The notes under the pieces: generated by a model | The model's input: the letters and a program-made list of their open reading frames with translations, nothing else | What the model was told of the DNA's origin: nothing | Database searches by the model: none | Part shown: positions 1 to 6,150 of the stretch, piece by piece | Numbering within the stretch: the stretch's first letter is position 1 | Layout: the number at the start of each line of letters is the position of its first letter | From: a virus | Length of the DNA: 29,042 nt | Reading direction: 5' to 3' (one strand) | IMG/VR virus record: IMGVR_UViG_3300009163_000013 | Coordinates: 1-29,042 of that record | Made by a program: the position numbers and the translations under genes

Positions 1-123
1 ATAAAAATATTATGTGACTAAGAATCGCAGCAGCAACAAACTTGTTTGTGTATTCGTAATCATTCCATATTGCTACAGTCATTCCAATAGATAGAACAAA
101 TGTACTTAATGCTATCCATCTAC
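1..123. repeat. Terminal direct repeat, left copy (circular overlap)
   Basis: Bases 1-123 are identical to 28920-29042. The repeat lies inside a coding sequence that is intact only when the ends are joined, which favours an assembly overlap of a circular or circularly permuted molecule over a true packaged terminal repeat. The unique genome length is then 28,919 bp. Confidence 0.95.
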
Positions 124-127
124 TCAT
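1..127 (-). CDS. Small two-helix membrane protein, 5' part (gene crosses the circle join)
   Basis: The ATG at 127-125 opens a frame that runs off position 1 and continues, after joining to base 28919, to a TGA at 28882. The full product would be 54 residues. Residues about 4-21 (WIALSTFVLSIGMTVAIW) and 29-44 form two hydrophobic helices with a short polar turn (NDYEYTN) and a charged tail (NEYEKNADKG). The start overlaps the end of the sigma-like gene by 8 bases, and the end overlaps the next gene by 26 bases, so it looks like part of one continuous operon. Function is not recognised; two short helices would fit a holin-like or other small phage membrane protein, but nothing shows this directly. 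It is easily missed because the linear record cuts it. Confidence 0.6.
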   Translation of the reverse strand, partial: MSRWIALSTFVLSIGMTVAIWNDYEYTNKFVAAAILSHIIFL

Positions 128-656
128 AATGGTTTTTTTTCAATTCGTGTTTTAATCGTCTTAAATCTGATTTCATTTCTGTTATCATTGCGTGTGCCGT
201 AAACACAGATATATCAAAATGGTCTGCTATACTTCTAGTCGTGTTATATCCTTTGTCGTGGAATGTCTCAAAGAATATTAGTTTGATTCTGTCATCTACT
301 GTATTACGATATATTTCTATAACTGACTTCTGCTCCTGGTAGTTCAATTCAAATAGAATCTTATCTTTCAATTCATCTTCTGCTTCTTCAATAGGCATAT
401 TATTCTCTACACTATTGATTAACTCTATTTTGCTATTTGTATCTCTAAACAGTAACTCACATTTGATAAAATGAAATAGAAAGTCTTGTACGTTTCCGTA
501 TTTGAACTTTGATTCGTTTTTTAGACAATTTAGATAAGCATTTGATATAACTGTATCTGCTTCAATTCGTATTTTTATACGATTTAAAAGATACATCGTG
601 TACTTCTTCACATCAATGTAATGCAGTTGCAGATATCTATCCAGTAAGTCCTTCAT
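120..656 (-). CDS. Sigma-factor-like transcription regulator
   Basis: A 178-residue protein with the layout of a small sigma-70/ECF-like factor. Residues about 30-75 (ADTVISNAYLNCLKN through FHFIKCELLF) resemble a region-2-like helical part. Residues about 120-172 contain a region-4-like helix-turn-helix (YNTTRSIADHFDISVFTAHA followed by MITEMKSDLRRL), and the C-terminus is basic. It has no anti-sigma partner nearby. It is the last gene of the early block; its start overlaps the upstream gene by 20 bases and its end overlaps the next small gene by 8. This position, just ahead of the terminase and structural genes, suits a factor that turns on late transcription. The family call rests on layout and HTH pattern, not a search; it could be an unrelated HTH protein. 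Confidence 0.55.
   Translation of the reverse strand: MKDLLDRYLQLHYIDVKKYTMYLLNRIKIRIEADTVISNAYLNCLKNESKFKYGNVQDFLFHFIKCELLFRDTNSKIELINSVENNMPIEEAEDELKDKILFELNYQEQKSVIEIYRNTVDDRIKLIFFETFHDKGYNTTRSIADHFDISVFTAHAMITEMKSDLRRLKHELKKNHYE
124..154 (-). promoter_or_regulatory. Partial start element with AAAACACGAAT block at 127 gene
   Basis: On the minus strand AAAACACGAATTGAAAAAAA followed by ACCATTATGAG. It overlaps the coding end of the sigma-like gene and the start of the small membrane protein; here the ATG lies inside the element, so spacing is not conserved. Confidence 0.4.
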
Positions 657-843
657 ACCAAATAAAAAAGTCTTTAATAAATATCTTTCTTCTCACCATT
701 GAACAAAAACAATCTTTGCTCGTTATTCCGTTCACTCTTGCGTAAATCGCATCTAACTTCTTACAGGTTATCTTCGCAGTTTGAATAGTTGAATCAGCTA
801 TCTTGATTGATTCGATGTAGATTAGTTCATCTTGCTCAAACAT
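637..843 (-). CDS. Small conserved phage protein with CxC motif
   Basis: A 68-residue protein starting at the ATG 843-841 (MFEQDELIYIES). A longer frame upstream exists but lies within the preceding gene. It has three cysteines (ITCKKL, then CFC) and a basic/aromatic tail ending FFIWYEGLTG. It overlaps the preceding gene by 22 bases and the sigma-like gene by 20, so the three are likely translated in series. The sequence looks like small proteins I associate with Bacteroidota phages, but I can name no function. A metal-binding role for the cysteines is only a possibility. Confidence 0.55.
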   Translation of the reverse strand: MFEQDELIYIESIKIADSTIQTAKITCKKLDAIYARVNGITSKDCFCSMVRRKIFIKDFFIWYEGLTG

Positions 844-1070
844 AGTGATGTAATGTAAGTTAATAACGATGTGATACAAGCAAATGTGAAACTACCTGAG
901 TAGATTAAGCCACTCCAAAAGCCCATACATTTGAAACAACCTAATCCCGAATATATCCAGTCGGTTAAGAAGTGAATAGGCATATATTCAAAAGCCTTAT
1001 CTATTATAAATTGAATAGGCTCGAATTCTACAAACCACCAAGCAAAAGCAATAATTATTAAATACTCCAT
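822..1070 (-). CDS. Small membrane protein with CFKC motif
   Basis: An 82-residue protein read from the ATG at 1070-1068 (MEYLIIIAFAWWF). A 15-residue upstream extension is possible but lacks support. Hydrophobic segments lie at about residues 2-14 and 52-76, separated by an acidic, aromatic stretch. Between them is GLGCFKCMGFWSG; the CxxC-FW arrangement recalls small inner-membrane phage proteins of unknown role (DUF1360-like). It is embedded in the early operon, with the next gene starting inside its 3' end. No function is assigned. Confidence 0.55.
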   Translation of the reverse strand: MEYLIIIAFAWWFVEFEPIQFIIDKAFEYMPIHFLTDWIYSGLGCFKCMGFWSGLIYSGSFTFACITSLLTYITSLCLSKMN

Positions 1071-1101
1071 AGACGTTAATTTCGTCAAATATAACCTTAT
1101 A

Positions 1102-1245
1102 TTATAAATATGCAATTTTATTTATATAATTTAATTCTTTTTCATACGCCAAATAAGCATCATATTCATTTAAAAAATAACCTAAATATTTAACTTTACT
1201 ACCTATTTTAATCCCAGCTTTCCATTTATTATTAGCTTTGCTCAT
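1102..1245 (-). CDS. Orphan AP2-like DNA-binding domain, 47 residues
   Basis: The ATG at 1245-1243 overlaps the upstream stop (ATGA). The product NKWKAGIKIGSKVKYLGYF followed by LNEYDAYLAYEKEL has the spacing of an AP2-type domain: a tryptophan-led strand, a turn, the LGYF strand, then an A..AY helix. In phages this domain normally forms part of an HNH/AP2 homing endonuclease; here no nuclease part is next to it. It may be a remnant of such an enzyme or a stand-alone DNA-binding peptide. The stretch 1071-1101 downstream is short and non-coding. Confidence 0.45.
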   Translation of the reverse strand: MSKANNKWKAGIKIGSKVKYLGYFLNEYDAYLAYEKELNYINKIAYL

Positions 1246-1513
1246 TGTTTCTTAAATTTAGGGCTGCATCCAAACAATATAGTATTTTTAAATGCAGTTT
1301 TTATACCTGGTTTAATTTTGTACACCTTAATAGTATCTGCTACAATATCATCAACATATCTTCTTCAATCTCATAATCTAAGAACGGTATTTCTTTTTGA
1401 CCACGATCATTTATTGTGGCATTTTTTAATAGTTCATCAAACGATGCAGAAGGAGTTGCATTTGCGTACAACTCCCTATAACAATGCATTAGTGCTTTAT
1501 CTATGTTCTTCAT
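1242..1513 (-). pseudogene. Conserved small phage protein gene split by a -1 frameshift
   Basis: The ATG at 1513-1511 (MKNIDKALMHCYRELY) reads for 57 residues and stops at 1340 after DYEIEED-MLMIL. The -1 frame is open from just before this point and continues YVDDIVADTIKVYKIKPGIK to GCSPKFKKQ with a stop at 1242. Joined near 1355-1363 the product would be about 88 residues with a smooth reading (EIEED-YVDDIVADTIK). Loss of one T in a GATTATG-like sequence would explain the break. From memory, intact proteins of this kind in Bacteroidota phages end with a similar 'GCSPK' tail. The break may be a real mutation, a sequence error or programmed frameshifting; no classic slippery heptamer is evident. 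The 5' end overlaps the preceding gene by 17 bases and the 3' end couples to the AP2-like gene by ATGA. Confidence 0.55.
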
Positions 1514-1667
1514 ATTCCCAATAATAATCACAACTTATTTCTTCACCCTTAATAATTGGTGGCTCAAAGAAGTAGCTTTGTTGATAATCAGATACTGGTG
1601 CTGTGTACCTATAGCACGTTTCTTTAAATGGACAATCTTTGCCCGAACACATTGTTATATCTGCCAT
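1497..1667 (-). CDS. Cysteine-rich small protein, 56 residues
   Basis: Too short for ordinary gene finders but well supported. It reads MADITMCSGKDCPFKETCYR and then a tyrosine-rich part ending SCDYYWEYEEHR. Cysteines at about 7, 12, 18 and 46 give the pattern C-x4-C-x5-C...C, suggesting a small metal-binding knuckle. It starts in the frame overlap of the preceding small gene (13 bases) and overlaps the following gene by 17 bases, consistent with an operon. Similar short 'C..CP.K..CYR' proteins occur in Bacteroidota phages as I remember them; role unknown. Confidence 0.6.
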   Translation of the reverse strand: MADITMCSGKDCPFKETCYRYTAPVSDYQQSYFFEPPIIKGEEISCDYYWEYEEHR

Positions 1668-1789
1668 AATTTTAGCTTTACATATTGTTTAACAACTACC
1701 TTTAGTTCCTGGTGAAGCCTAGCCGGTACAGAAATCTGCAACGGCTTATATGGCTCACTTAGTTTTGGTCTTCCAACTTTCTTACTCAT
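1655..1789 (-). CDS. Small basic protein, possible DNA binder, 44 residues
   Basis: The ATG at 1789-1787 overlaps the TGA of the exonuclease gene (ATGA). It begins MSKKVGRPKLSEPYKPLQIS and continues VPARLHQELKVVVKQYVKLK. 'KVGRPK' is an AT-hook-like start, and 'ISVPARLHQELK' resembles the strand and first helix of a ribbon-helix-helix protein, though the domain is cut short. It may be a truncated Arc/MetJ-like regulator or a complete mini-protein. Confidence in function is low; the operon overlap supports that it is translated. Confidence 0.5.
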   Translation of the reverse strand: MSKKVGRPKLSEPYKPLQISVPARLHQELKVVVKQYVKLKLWQI

Positions 1790-2445
1790 TTGTACTTCTC
1801 ATTTAGTTCGATTAGCTTGTCATTAATTTGCTTGTTCAACTCCTCAGCATTCTCTCTAGCTATTGCAACCCATTCGGCAACAGTCTTGATAACTGGCTTT
1901 GCTTTTGTGCCTAGATTAATCTCTGAATCTTTAGTCAACATCTTATACCATAATGGCTTAATTTTGTTTTCCCATCGGTAAGATACAAAATACATCTGTT
2001 CTAATTTAGGATTGACTGTAAAGGCATGAAGTACCTGGTGAATGTTGTCTTGTGGAATCTCATCGTTGCAAATCGTTTCAGTATGCTTTTTTGAGCCTGG
2101 ACATTTAACCTCAACTTGTATTGTTTCATCTTCTGTAATTCCATCAGGTGAAATACCAAGTAAAGGAATGGCAGTATTTTGTAAGAATCCTACTTGCTTA
2201 AACTCGACAAATATTTCTTTCTCTAGTGCTGCGATTGCAAATGGCTCTAAATCTATACCTCTTTGCATATCTGAACTAATGTATCCATCTTGTGGCTCAT
2301 AATCTTCTAAACGTTGAGAAAGTATCTCATTAAGCAAAGTATCTGATTTGACAAATAAGCCTTTAGATAAAGTACCACCTATCTTACCATGCTTAAGTTC
2401 ATGCCATTCTTCTGATCGTTGTTCTATTTTGTCGTATACTATCAT
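1786..2445 (-). CDS. YqaJ / lambda-type exonuclease (recombination nuclease)
   Basis: A 219-residue nuclease of the YqaJ viral recombinase family (PD-(D/E)XK fold). The motifs are in order: QRSEEWHELKHGKIGG (9-24, the family's Arg-Ser-x-x-Trp start), RGIDLEPFA (62-70, with catalytic-type Glu67), ISPDGI (99-103, Asp101) and VEVKCP (111-116, Glu112 and Lys114). This enzyme digests the 5' strand of DNA ends to give 3' overhangs for single-strand annealing. No annealing protein of RecT or Erf type is recognisable, but the gene directly upstream (2442-2954) overlaps it by ATGA and may be a functional partner. The C-terminus is a charged helix (ENAEELNKQINDKLIELNEK). Confidence 0.85.
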   Translation of the reverse strand: MIVYDKIEQRSEEWHELKHGKIGGTLSKGLFVKSDTLLNEILSQRLEDYEPQDGYISSDMQRGIDLEPFAIAALEKEIFVEFKQVGFLQNTAIPLLGISPDGITEDETIQVEVKCPGSKKHTETICNDEIPQDNIHQVLHAFTVNPKLEQMYFVSYRWENKIKPLWYKMLTKDSEINLGTKAKPVIKTVAEWVAIARENAEELNKQINDKLIELNEKYK

Positions 2446-2954
2446 AATTTCCCTATTTGTTCTGTTGTTAATAAAAAATCTTCTTTTAATTTATCAATTG
2501 TAAATGTACCGTTTGCAATATTTTCTAATGCTCTTGTGAATTGTGCATCGTTAAGCTGTTTCTTTTCAATTTTAAACTGCGTTGGCTTAACTCTAATTCC
2601 ACCTGTAACCTTACCCATCATTTTGACAGTTTCATCAAACGACAATTCAATCTTCATTCCAATCCAGTTAGGAAGAAATCTACTTTCTGCTGATGTGCAT
2701 TTTTTTGATTCCTTAACTACTGCATTGATTGTCTTTCGATTGATAGAATTCACCATCATTGGCTTAATATCTTCTACAAATTCAATAAAGTAACCATCTG
2801 ACTTGTTACCTGATACATCTACTCCTTTGTCGTAGTATGCCTCTTTGATTGTTAATACACAATTGCCTTTCTCATTTACAATTGTTTCTACATCTATACC
2901 TGCTAGATGTGTTGATTTTCGATATTTCATCGAATCAATTTGTGTTTCTTTCAT
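2442..2954 (-). CDS. DNA-metabolism accessory protein, possibly OB-fold
   Basis: A 170-residue protein read from the ATG at 2954-2952 (MKETQIDSMKYRKSTHLAG); a TTG further upstream is less likely because it overlaps the -7 promoter element. The central part has a strand-rich pattern (CVLTIKEAYYDKG, DGYFIEFVEDIKPMMVNSIN) and ends in LPNWIGMKIELSF, then GGIRVKP. This 'W-(I/L)-G-(M/K)-K-(I/V)' ending is shared by small phage proteins found beside recombination or replication genes. Overlap with the exonuclease gene suggests a role with it, perhaps single-strand binding or annealing. That function is inferred from context only. Confidence 0.45.
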   Translation of the reverse strand: MKETQIDSMKYRKSTHLAGIDVETIVNEKGNCVLTIKEAYYDKGVDVSGNKSDGYFIEFVEDIKPMMVNSINRKTINAVVKESKKCTSAESRFLPNWIGMKIELSFDETVKMMGKVTGGIRVKPTQFKIEKKQLNDAQFTRALENIANGTFTIDKLKEDFLLTTEQIGKL

Positions 2955-2975
2955 GTTATTTATGTTTTGTTTAAG

Positions 2976-2983
2976 CAAAGATA
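2976..2983 (-). promoter_or_regulatory. -7-like promoter element upstream of 2954
   Basis: On the minus strand it reads TATCTTTG (TAnnTTTG form), 22 bases before the ATG at 2954. The -33 position holds TTT rather than TTG. The palindrome at 3016-3038 starts about 10 bases upstream of that position. Confidence 0.4.
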
Positions 2984-3015
2984 ATTAATTTATTCATTGA
3001 TAAAACTATAATGTG

Positions 3016-3038
3016 TTATTTATATTGATTCTAAATAA
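3016..3038. promoter_or_regulatory. 23-bp palindrome, copy 1 (operator-like)
   Basis: Arms TTATTTA and TAAATAA with core TATTGATTC. It lies between the stop of the 69-residue gene and the promoter of the DNA-metabolism/exonuclease genes. It differs from copy 2 at one position in the core (TATTG against TAATG). Confidence 0.6.
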
Positions 3039-3039
3039 A

Positions 3040-3249
3040 CTAATACATTTCAATTAGTTCAGCTTTAACTTGGTTCCAAAATTTAGAGTGTTTTCTGTCT
3101 AATATTATTACCTCATTAATTTCTTTTAATGCAAATTCTTTAGGTGATAAACTAAAGTGATGTTTTTCTTTTCTATCTATATACACTTGCAAACCCTCTA
3201 TGTTATATTTTTCATATAATTCCCTAGCTTTATCTTTTATGTCTTTCAT
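3040..3249 (-). CDS. Hypothetical protein, 69 residues
   Basis: A small charged protein (MKDIKDKARELYEKYNIEGL, later FWNQVKAELIEMY), with predicted helices at both ends. It follows the nuclease gene by 17 bases and its stop lies just before the palindrome at 3016-3038, so it is the last gene of this transcription sub-unit. I do not recognise it. Confidence 0.5.
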   Translation of the reverse strand: MKDIKDKARELYEKYNIEGLQVYIDRKEKHHFSLSPKEFALKEINEVIILDRKHSKFWNQVKAELIEMY

Positions 3250-3266
3250 AATATTCTTTTTAATTT

Positions 3267-3749
3267 CTATAGACTTGTAACCTTTTCAATGAATGAATCG
3301 TAAAACTCCAGGAACTCATCAAACGTTCTAGCAATAAAATAAACACCTCCTGCTTTCTCAATATCTTCTTTGTATCGTTGTTGTGATTCAGACATTCTAT
3401 CTTTACCATATTTCACTTCAATCTTAACTGATCTACCGTGAATGGTTGAACTAATATCGGCACTCCCTTTAGTTGATGTTGATGGTGTGTAAGTTCCTTT
3501 AACCAATGTCTTAAACGTTCCATTAAATTGCTCATGTTTTTTTGGCTCTCTATACACTCCCATTGTATTGATTCTTTCGGCTTGATAACCTGACAAGTTA
3601 ATAAAATCAACAATACATTTAGTAAGTGAGTTTGCATCTTTATCTGAATAGTTAGATTTTGGATAGCAATGTTCTGGAAGTGTTGGAAATTTTAATCGTA
3701 TTTGTGTTTTCTCTAATTCAACTAGTCGTGCTTTGTTCAATTTATTCAT
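3267..3749 (-). CDS. VRR-NUC-like endonuclease (possible Holliday junction resolvase)
   Basis: A 160-residue protein with a PD-(D/E)XK core in the VRR-NUC style. KGSADI (94-99, Asp98), VKIEVKYGKDRMSESQQ (108-124, Glu111, Lys113, Gln123) and a final helix-strand GGVYFIARTFDEF (134-146) appear in family order and spacing. Such phage enzymes cut branched DNA during replication, recombination or packaging. Its ATG overlaps the preceding stop (3746-3749). Gene order helicase - coiled-coil protein - nuclease - exonuclease fits a replication/recombination operon. The substrate is not visible from sequence. Confidence 0.7.
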   Translation of the reverse strand: MNKLNKARLVELEKTQIRLKFPTLPEHCYPKSNYSDKDANSLTKCIVDFINLSGYQAERINTMGVYREPKKHEQFNGTFKTLVKGTYTPSTSTKGSADISSTIHGRSVKIEVKYGKDRMSESQQRYKEDIEKAGGVYFIARTFDEFLEFYDSFIEKVTSL

Positions 3750-4099
3750 CTTCTATAGTCTTTTTTAAAGAAATCAAACTTATCTTTCATTGTTTTTATC
3801 TCTAATTCTTGACTTTTAATCGTTTCATTTTGCTTTATCATTTGTTCTTGAATGATTCTAAGCTGAAAAAAAGTCTTTTCTAACATTACTATTCGTAACT
3901 CGTTTGGCAAATCGTTTGCTTGTTCATTAATTAAGGCTCTCTCAGACTTAAAAACTATCTCATTAATATAATGTGTAGCTTTTCTAAATTCAATCTCTAA
4001 TGCGTTCTTAAAATCCATTCCTTTACTCTCGCAATACGTTAGTAATTCTTCTTTAATCTCAGGAAGTAACTTTTCTTTTAATGCTTTTACTGATTCCAT
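3746..4099 (-). CDS. Hypothetical coiled-coil protein
   Basis: A 117-residue, mostly helical protein. The N-terminal half is KALKEKLLPEIKEELLTYCE; the C-terminal half (about 72-112) is a regular charged coiled coil (EKTFFQLRIIQEQMIKQNET, then KSQELEIKTMKDKFDF). It lies between the helicase gene, overlapping it by 13 bases, and the nuclease gene, overlapping by 4. It may be a helper in replication, but no family is recognised. Confidence 0.5.
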   Translation of the reverse strand: MESVKALKEKLLPEIKEELLTYCESKGMDFKNALEIEFRKATHYINEIVFKSERALINEQANDLPNELRIVMLEKTFFQLRIIQEQMIKQNETIKSQELEIKTMKDKFDFFKKDYRR

Positions 4100-5496
4100 T
4101 TTTCTAATGTTTGAGGATTAATATTTATTTCTGATATTTTAAATCGTTTTACACCATTTGAAATGGCACTATCAAACTCATAGCTATAAAATTTGCAATA
4201 CTTCTTCAAATCTATTGTAACTGCGTTCTTTGTCTTAGCATTCCACTTTTTAGGTATTGAAGATTGATACAATTCATAGAAAGATGTGAAATCAACCCAT
4301 GCATCTTTATTAAGTGATGTAATGCATTCTAACAGTTCCTTACCTACTTCTGCTTCCATTCGTTTAAATGGTAAATTAATTGCATTGTATGACACTAAAC
4401 CATGTGTAAGATACTTCTTTAAACATTCAGTCATGTAACAGTCAAATCTTGCCCATTCTTTTAAATCCCAATCGTCAAACAAACGATGTTTAAATAAATC
4501 TTCAGGAGTGTAACTGGAACTAAAGAATGGAGATAATTCAACTTCAAATCTTCTAGCATCGTGTGAGCCACCTTTACCTTTCAATGTGTAATTAGTTGTA
4601 ATTACTACTTTTGGACTTTCATTCAACGGTAACTTAATAGTATCTTTACCTTTGTAGGTTATCTCTATTCCTTCTGTGATAACACTAAATAGATTCTCAA
4701 AGTCAAAATTCTTTTTAACATCATCAAATACTAATATTTGACAATCGGTAGAAATAGATTGATATGGAAACTGACTTTTAAAATCAAAGAATTTACCGTT
4801 TAAACTACCTACCTTCTTCATATTAGATAACGCATTCCAAAATAAACCTTTACCACTTCTTCCATTTGGATCTTCGCTTATTGCTTCATCATTTAATATA
4901 ATGGCTTTATTCTCTCTCATTCGATATGAATGCAGTAAGTATCCTATAATTGATTGAAAAGTATTGTAACGTTCAACTGATTCACCTGCTATTTTCCAAA
5001 TAAATGTTCTAAATTCTGATTGGTGATGGTCTGATGCAATGTAATTACGTTTAATCACCTGGTCTTCCCATATGTTTAAACCATAATCTGAGTATTTCTT
5101 TAGAATAGATTTGTCTTTTGTTACTTCTAACACCCCATTAAGGTAAAGAATGTATGCTATATCTTTGGAATCTTTTAATGTTTGTATCTCTAAAGAATCT
5201 ATCATTGACAAATACTGCCTTGTGAATATTGCAGCTTTACCTGTCATAAGATTGTAAGGAGTTTTGCCTAATTCGTTAGATATTATGTAATCTAAAACAA
5301 AATCTTTCACATCAAACTCATCATAAATCTTTAAGAATATATCCGTTTTACGAATGATATTAAAAGAACTATTCTTGTTTGGCTTATGCTTAAAGAAGTT
5401 TTCAGATTGTAGAAATTGTTTAAACTCAAAGTTATCTAAGTAAACAGTACCGTTTTGTGTTGTTGCCCAGAAGGGTCTTGAATTGTTATTGTTCAT
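4087..5496 (-). CDS. Replicative helicase, SF3 / D5-like ATPase
   Basis: A 469-residue protein with an SF3-type AAA+ ATPase core of the kind annotated DUF5906 or D5-like in phages. Walker A is EDPNGRSGKG (208-217), Walker B is ILVFDD (254-259), sensor-1 is VVITTN (297-302) and a following basic motif is DARRFEVEL (313-321). The first 190 residues lack a clear primase active site, so primase activity is doubtful. The protein probably unwinds DNA at the origin. It starts 390 bases after the repeat-rich non-coding region, which may be that origin, and has its own -7-like promoter and palindrome upstream. Confidence 0.8.
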   Translation of the reverse strand: MNNNNSRPFWATTQNGTVYLDNFEFKQFLQSENFFKHKPNKNSSFNIIRKTDIFLKIYDEFDVKDFVLDYIISNELGKTPYNLMTGKAAIFTRQYLSMIDSLEIQTLKDSKDIAYILYLNGVLEVTKDKSILKKYSDYGLNIWEDQVIKRNYIASDHHQSEFRTFIWKIAGESVERYNTFQSIIGYLLHSYRMRENKAIILNDEAISEDPNGRSGKGLFWNALSNMKKVGSLNGKFFDFKSQFPYQSISTDCQILVFDDVKKNFDFENLFSVITEGIEITYKGKDTIKLPLNESPKVVITTNYTLKGKGGSHDARRFEVELSPFFSSSYTPEDLFKHRLFDDWDLKEWARFDCYMTECLKKYLTHGLVSYNAINLPFKRMEAEVGKELLECITSLNKDAWVDFTSFYELYQSSIPKKWNAKTKNAVTIDLKKYCKFYSYEFDSAISNGVKRFKISEININPQTLEKWNQ

Positions 5497-5586
5497 TTGC
5501 TATTGGTTTTAATTATGGTTATTAAAAAAGAACGTAGCAGGAACCATAACCTCATTTAATCTTAATGCCTTAAGAACTACGTTTGT

Positions 5587-5594
5587 CAAAACTA
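5587..5594 (-). promoter_or_regulatory. -7-like promoter element for helicase gene
   Basis: On the minus strand this reads TAGTTTTG, matching the Bacteroidetes -7 form TAnnTTTG. There is no good TTG at the -33 position, so the promoter may need an activator. It is about 90 bases before the ATG. Confidence 0.35.
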
Positions 5595-5627
5595 ATTATA
5601 ATATTCTGATTTATTACTGCTCATTCT

Positions 5628-5650
5628 TTATTTATAATGATTCTAAATAA
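5628..5650. promoter_or_regulatory. 23-bp palindrome, copy 2 (operator-like)
   Basis: Arms TTATTTA and TAAATAA are perfect and the core TAATGATTC is almost symmetric. It lies 34 bases upstream of the -7-like element of the helicase gene. It is one of three near-identical copies (also 3016-3038 and 7838-7860). It resembles a Fur-type or other dimeric repressor site in size and symmetry; the binding protein is unknown. Confidence 0.6.
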
Positions 5651-5666
5651 CTAAAACTTTATCCTT

Positions 5667-5700
5667 GTTTTTCCTAACTTTTTCCTAACTTTTTCTGAGG
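5667..5700. repeat. TTTTTCCTAAC direct repeats, left cluster
   Basis: GTTTTTCCTAAC (5667-5678) and CTTTTTCCTAAC (5678-5689) lie in tandem, followed by CTTTTTCTGAGG (5689-5700). Bases 5679-5699 are mirrored as an inverted copy at 5832-5852 with one mismatch. Confidence 0.75.
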
Positions 5701-5830
5701 TGGGCTATACGTTTCAGACGTTTAGGAAGAACTTTTGGCTTTTTTTTGAAAAAAAAATAAAAGTACTTATTAAAAAAAAATCAATTTTTTGCTAAAACTT
5801 TTTACTAAATCGGTTTAGCATCAAGTAAAC

Positions 5831-5874
5831 ACTCAGAATAAGTTAGGAAAAACATTGTAAAAAGTAGGAAAAAG
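5831..5874. repeat. GTTAGGAAAAAC inverted repeats, right cluster
   Basis: GTTAGGAAAAAC (5842-5853) is the exact reverse complement of 5667-5678; GTAGGAAAAAG (5864-5874) is a near copy. CTCAGAA at 5832-5838 extends the inverted match with 5693-5699. The two clusters are about 130 bases apart. Confidence 0.75.
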
Positions 5875-5889
5875 TTTGCTTTTTTTTCA

Positions 5890-6150
5890 TCAAAACAGAT
5901 TTAAATGCATTTTTAGTCTTTCTAAAAAATCAACTGGCTCTTTTAATTTAATGCCATAAATACCATAACTTAAAAATTCCAAATCAAATTCCATCTTTAA
6001 ATACGAAATATCTTTTTCAAGTGTTGATTTGCAAAACTCTCTATCAATCATTTCAATAACTTGCAATCTTAATTCTTCTTGCTTAATTGTAATACCAGTA
6101 TTCAATACTTTTACAATAGCACTTATTCGTCTAAGTTGTGATTTATTCAT
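5890..6150 (-). CDS. Winged-helix DNA-binding protein (DeoR/WYL-N-like)
   Basis: An 86-residue protein starting at the ATG 6150-6148, which overlaps the TGA of the DnaA-like gene (ATGA) and has GGGGAG a few bases before it; a longer frame from 6207 is contained in that gene. RRISAIVKVLNTGITIKQEE begins a helix pair, KSTLEKDISYLKMEF is the likely recognition helix ('S-T-L-x-K-D-I-x-x-L') and SYGIYGIKLKE forms the wing. This layout matches the N-terminal winged helix of DeoR/WYL-type regulators. It faces the repeat-rich region 5497-5889 and could bind there as a regulator or replication factor. Confidence 0.55.
   Translation of the reverse strand: MNKSQLRRISAIVKVLNTGITIKQEELRLQVIEMIDREFCKSTLEKDISYLKMEFDLEFLSYGIYGIKLKEPVDFLERLKMHLNLF

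Larger units (their letters stand above)
5497..5889. other. Repeat-rich non-coding region, candidate replication origin
   Basis: About 390 bases with no gene. It contains TTTTTCCTAAC-type repeats in both orientations, homopolymer A/T runs, one 23-bp palindrome and a -7-like promoter for the helicase gene. A small symmetric hairpin CTTAA-TGCC-TTAAG lies at 5561-5574, and AACGTAG/CTACGTT form a spaced inverted pair at 5531-5537 and 5577-5583. Location between a DnaA-like gene and the helicase gene supports an origin role, which remains inference. Confidence 0.45.

Noticed and set aside
1-123. True packaged terminal repeat
   Set aside because: It lies inside a coding sequence that is intact after joining, and no end-specific features are seen; an assembly overlap of a circle is simpler.
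1318-1715. Plus-strand open frames here and elsewhere (for example 2042-2793, 20369-20659, 21971-22375)
   Set aside because: They are antisense to well-supported minus-strand genes, have biased, unprotein-like composition and no initiation signals.
2955-2978. Longer start (TTG) for the gene at 2442-2954
   Set aside because: It falls in the -7-like promoter element; the ATG at 2954 is better placed.
5890-6150. Lysogeny repressor
   Set aside because: The winged helix is DeoR/WYL-like, and there is no integrase, excisionase or divergent repressor-Cro arrangement.
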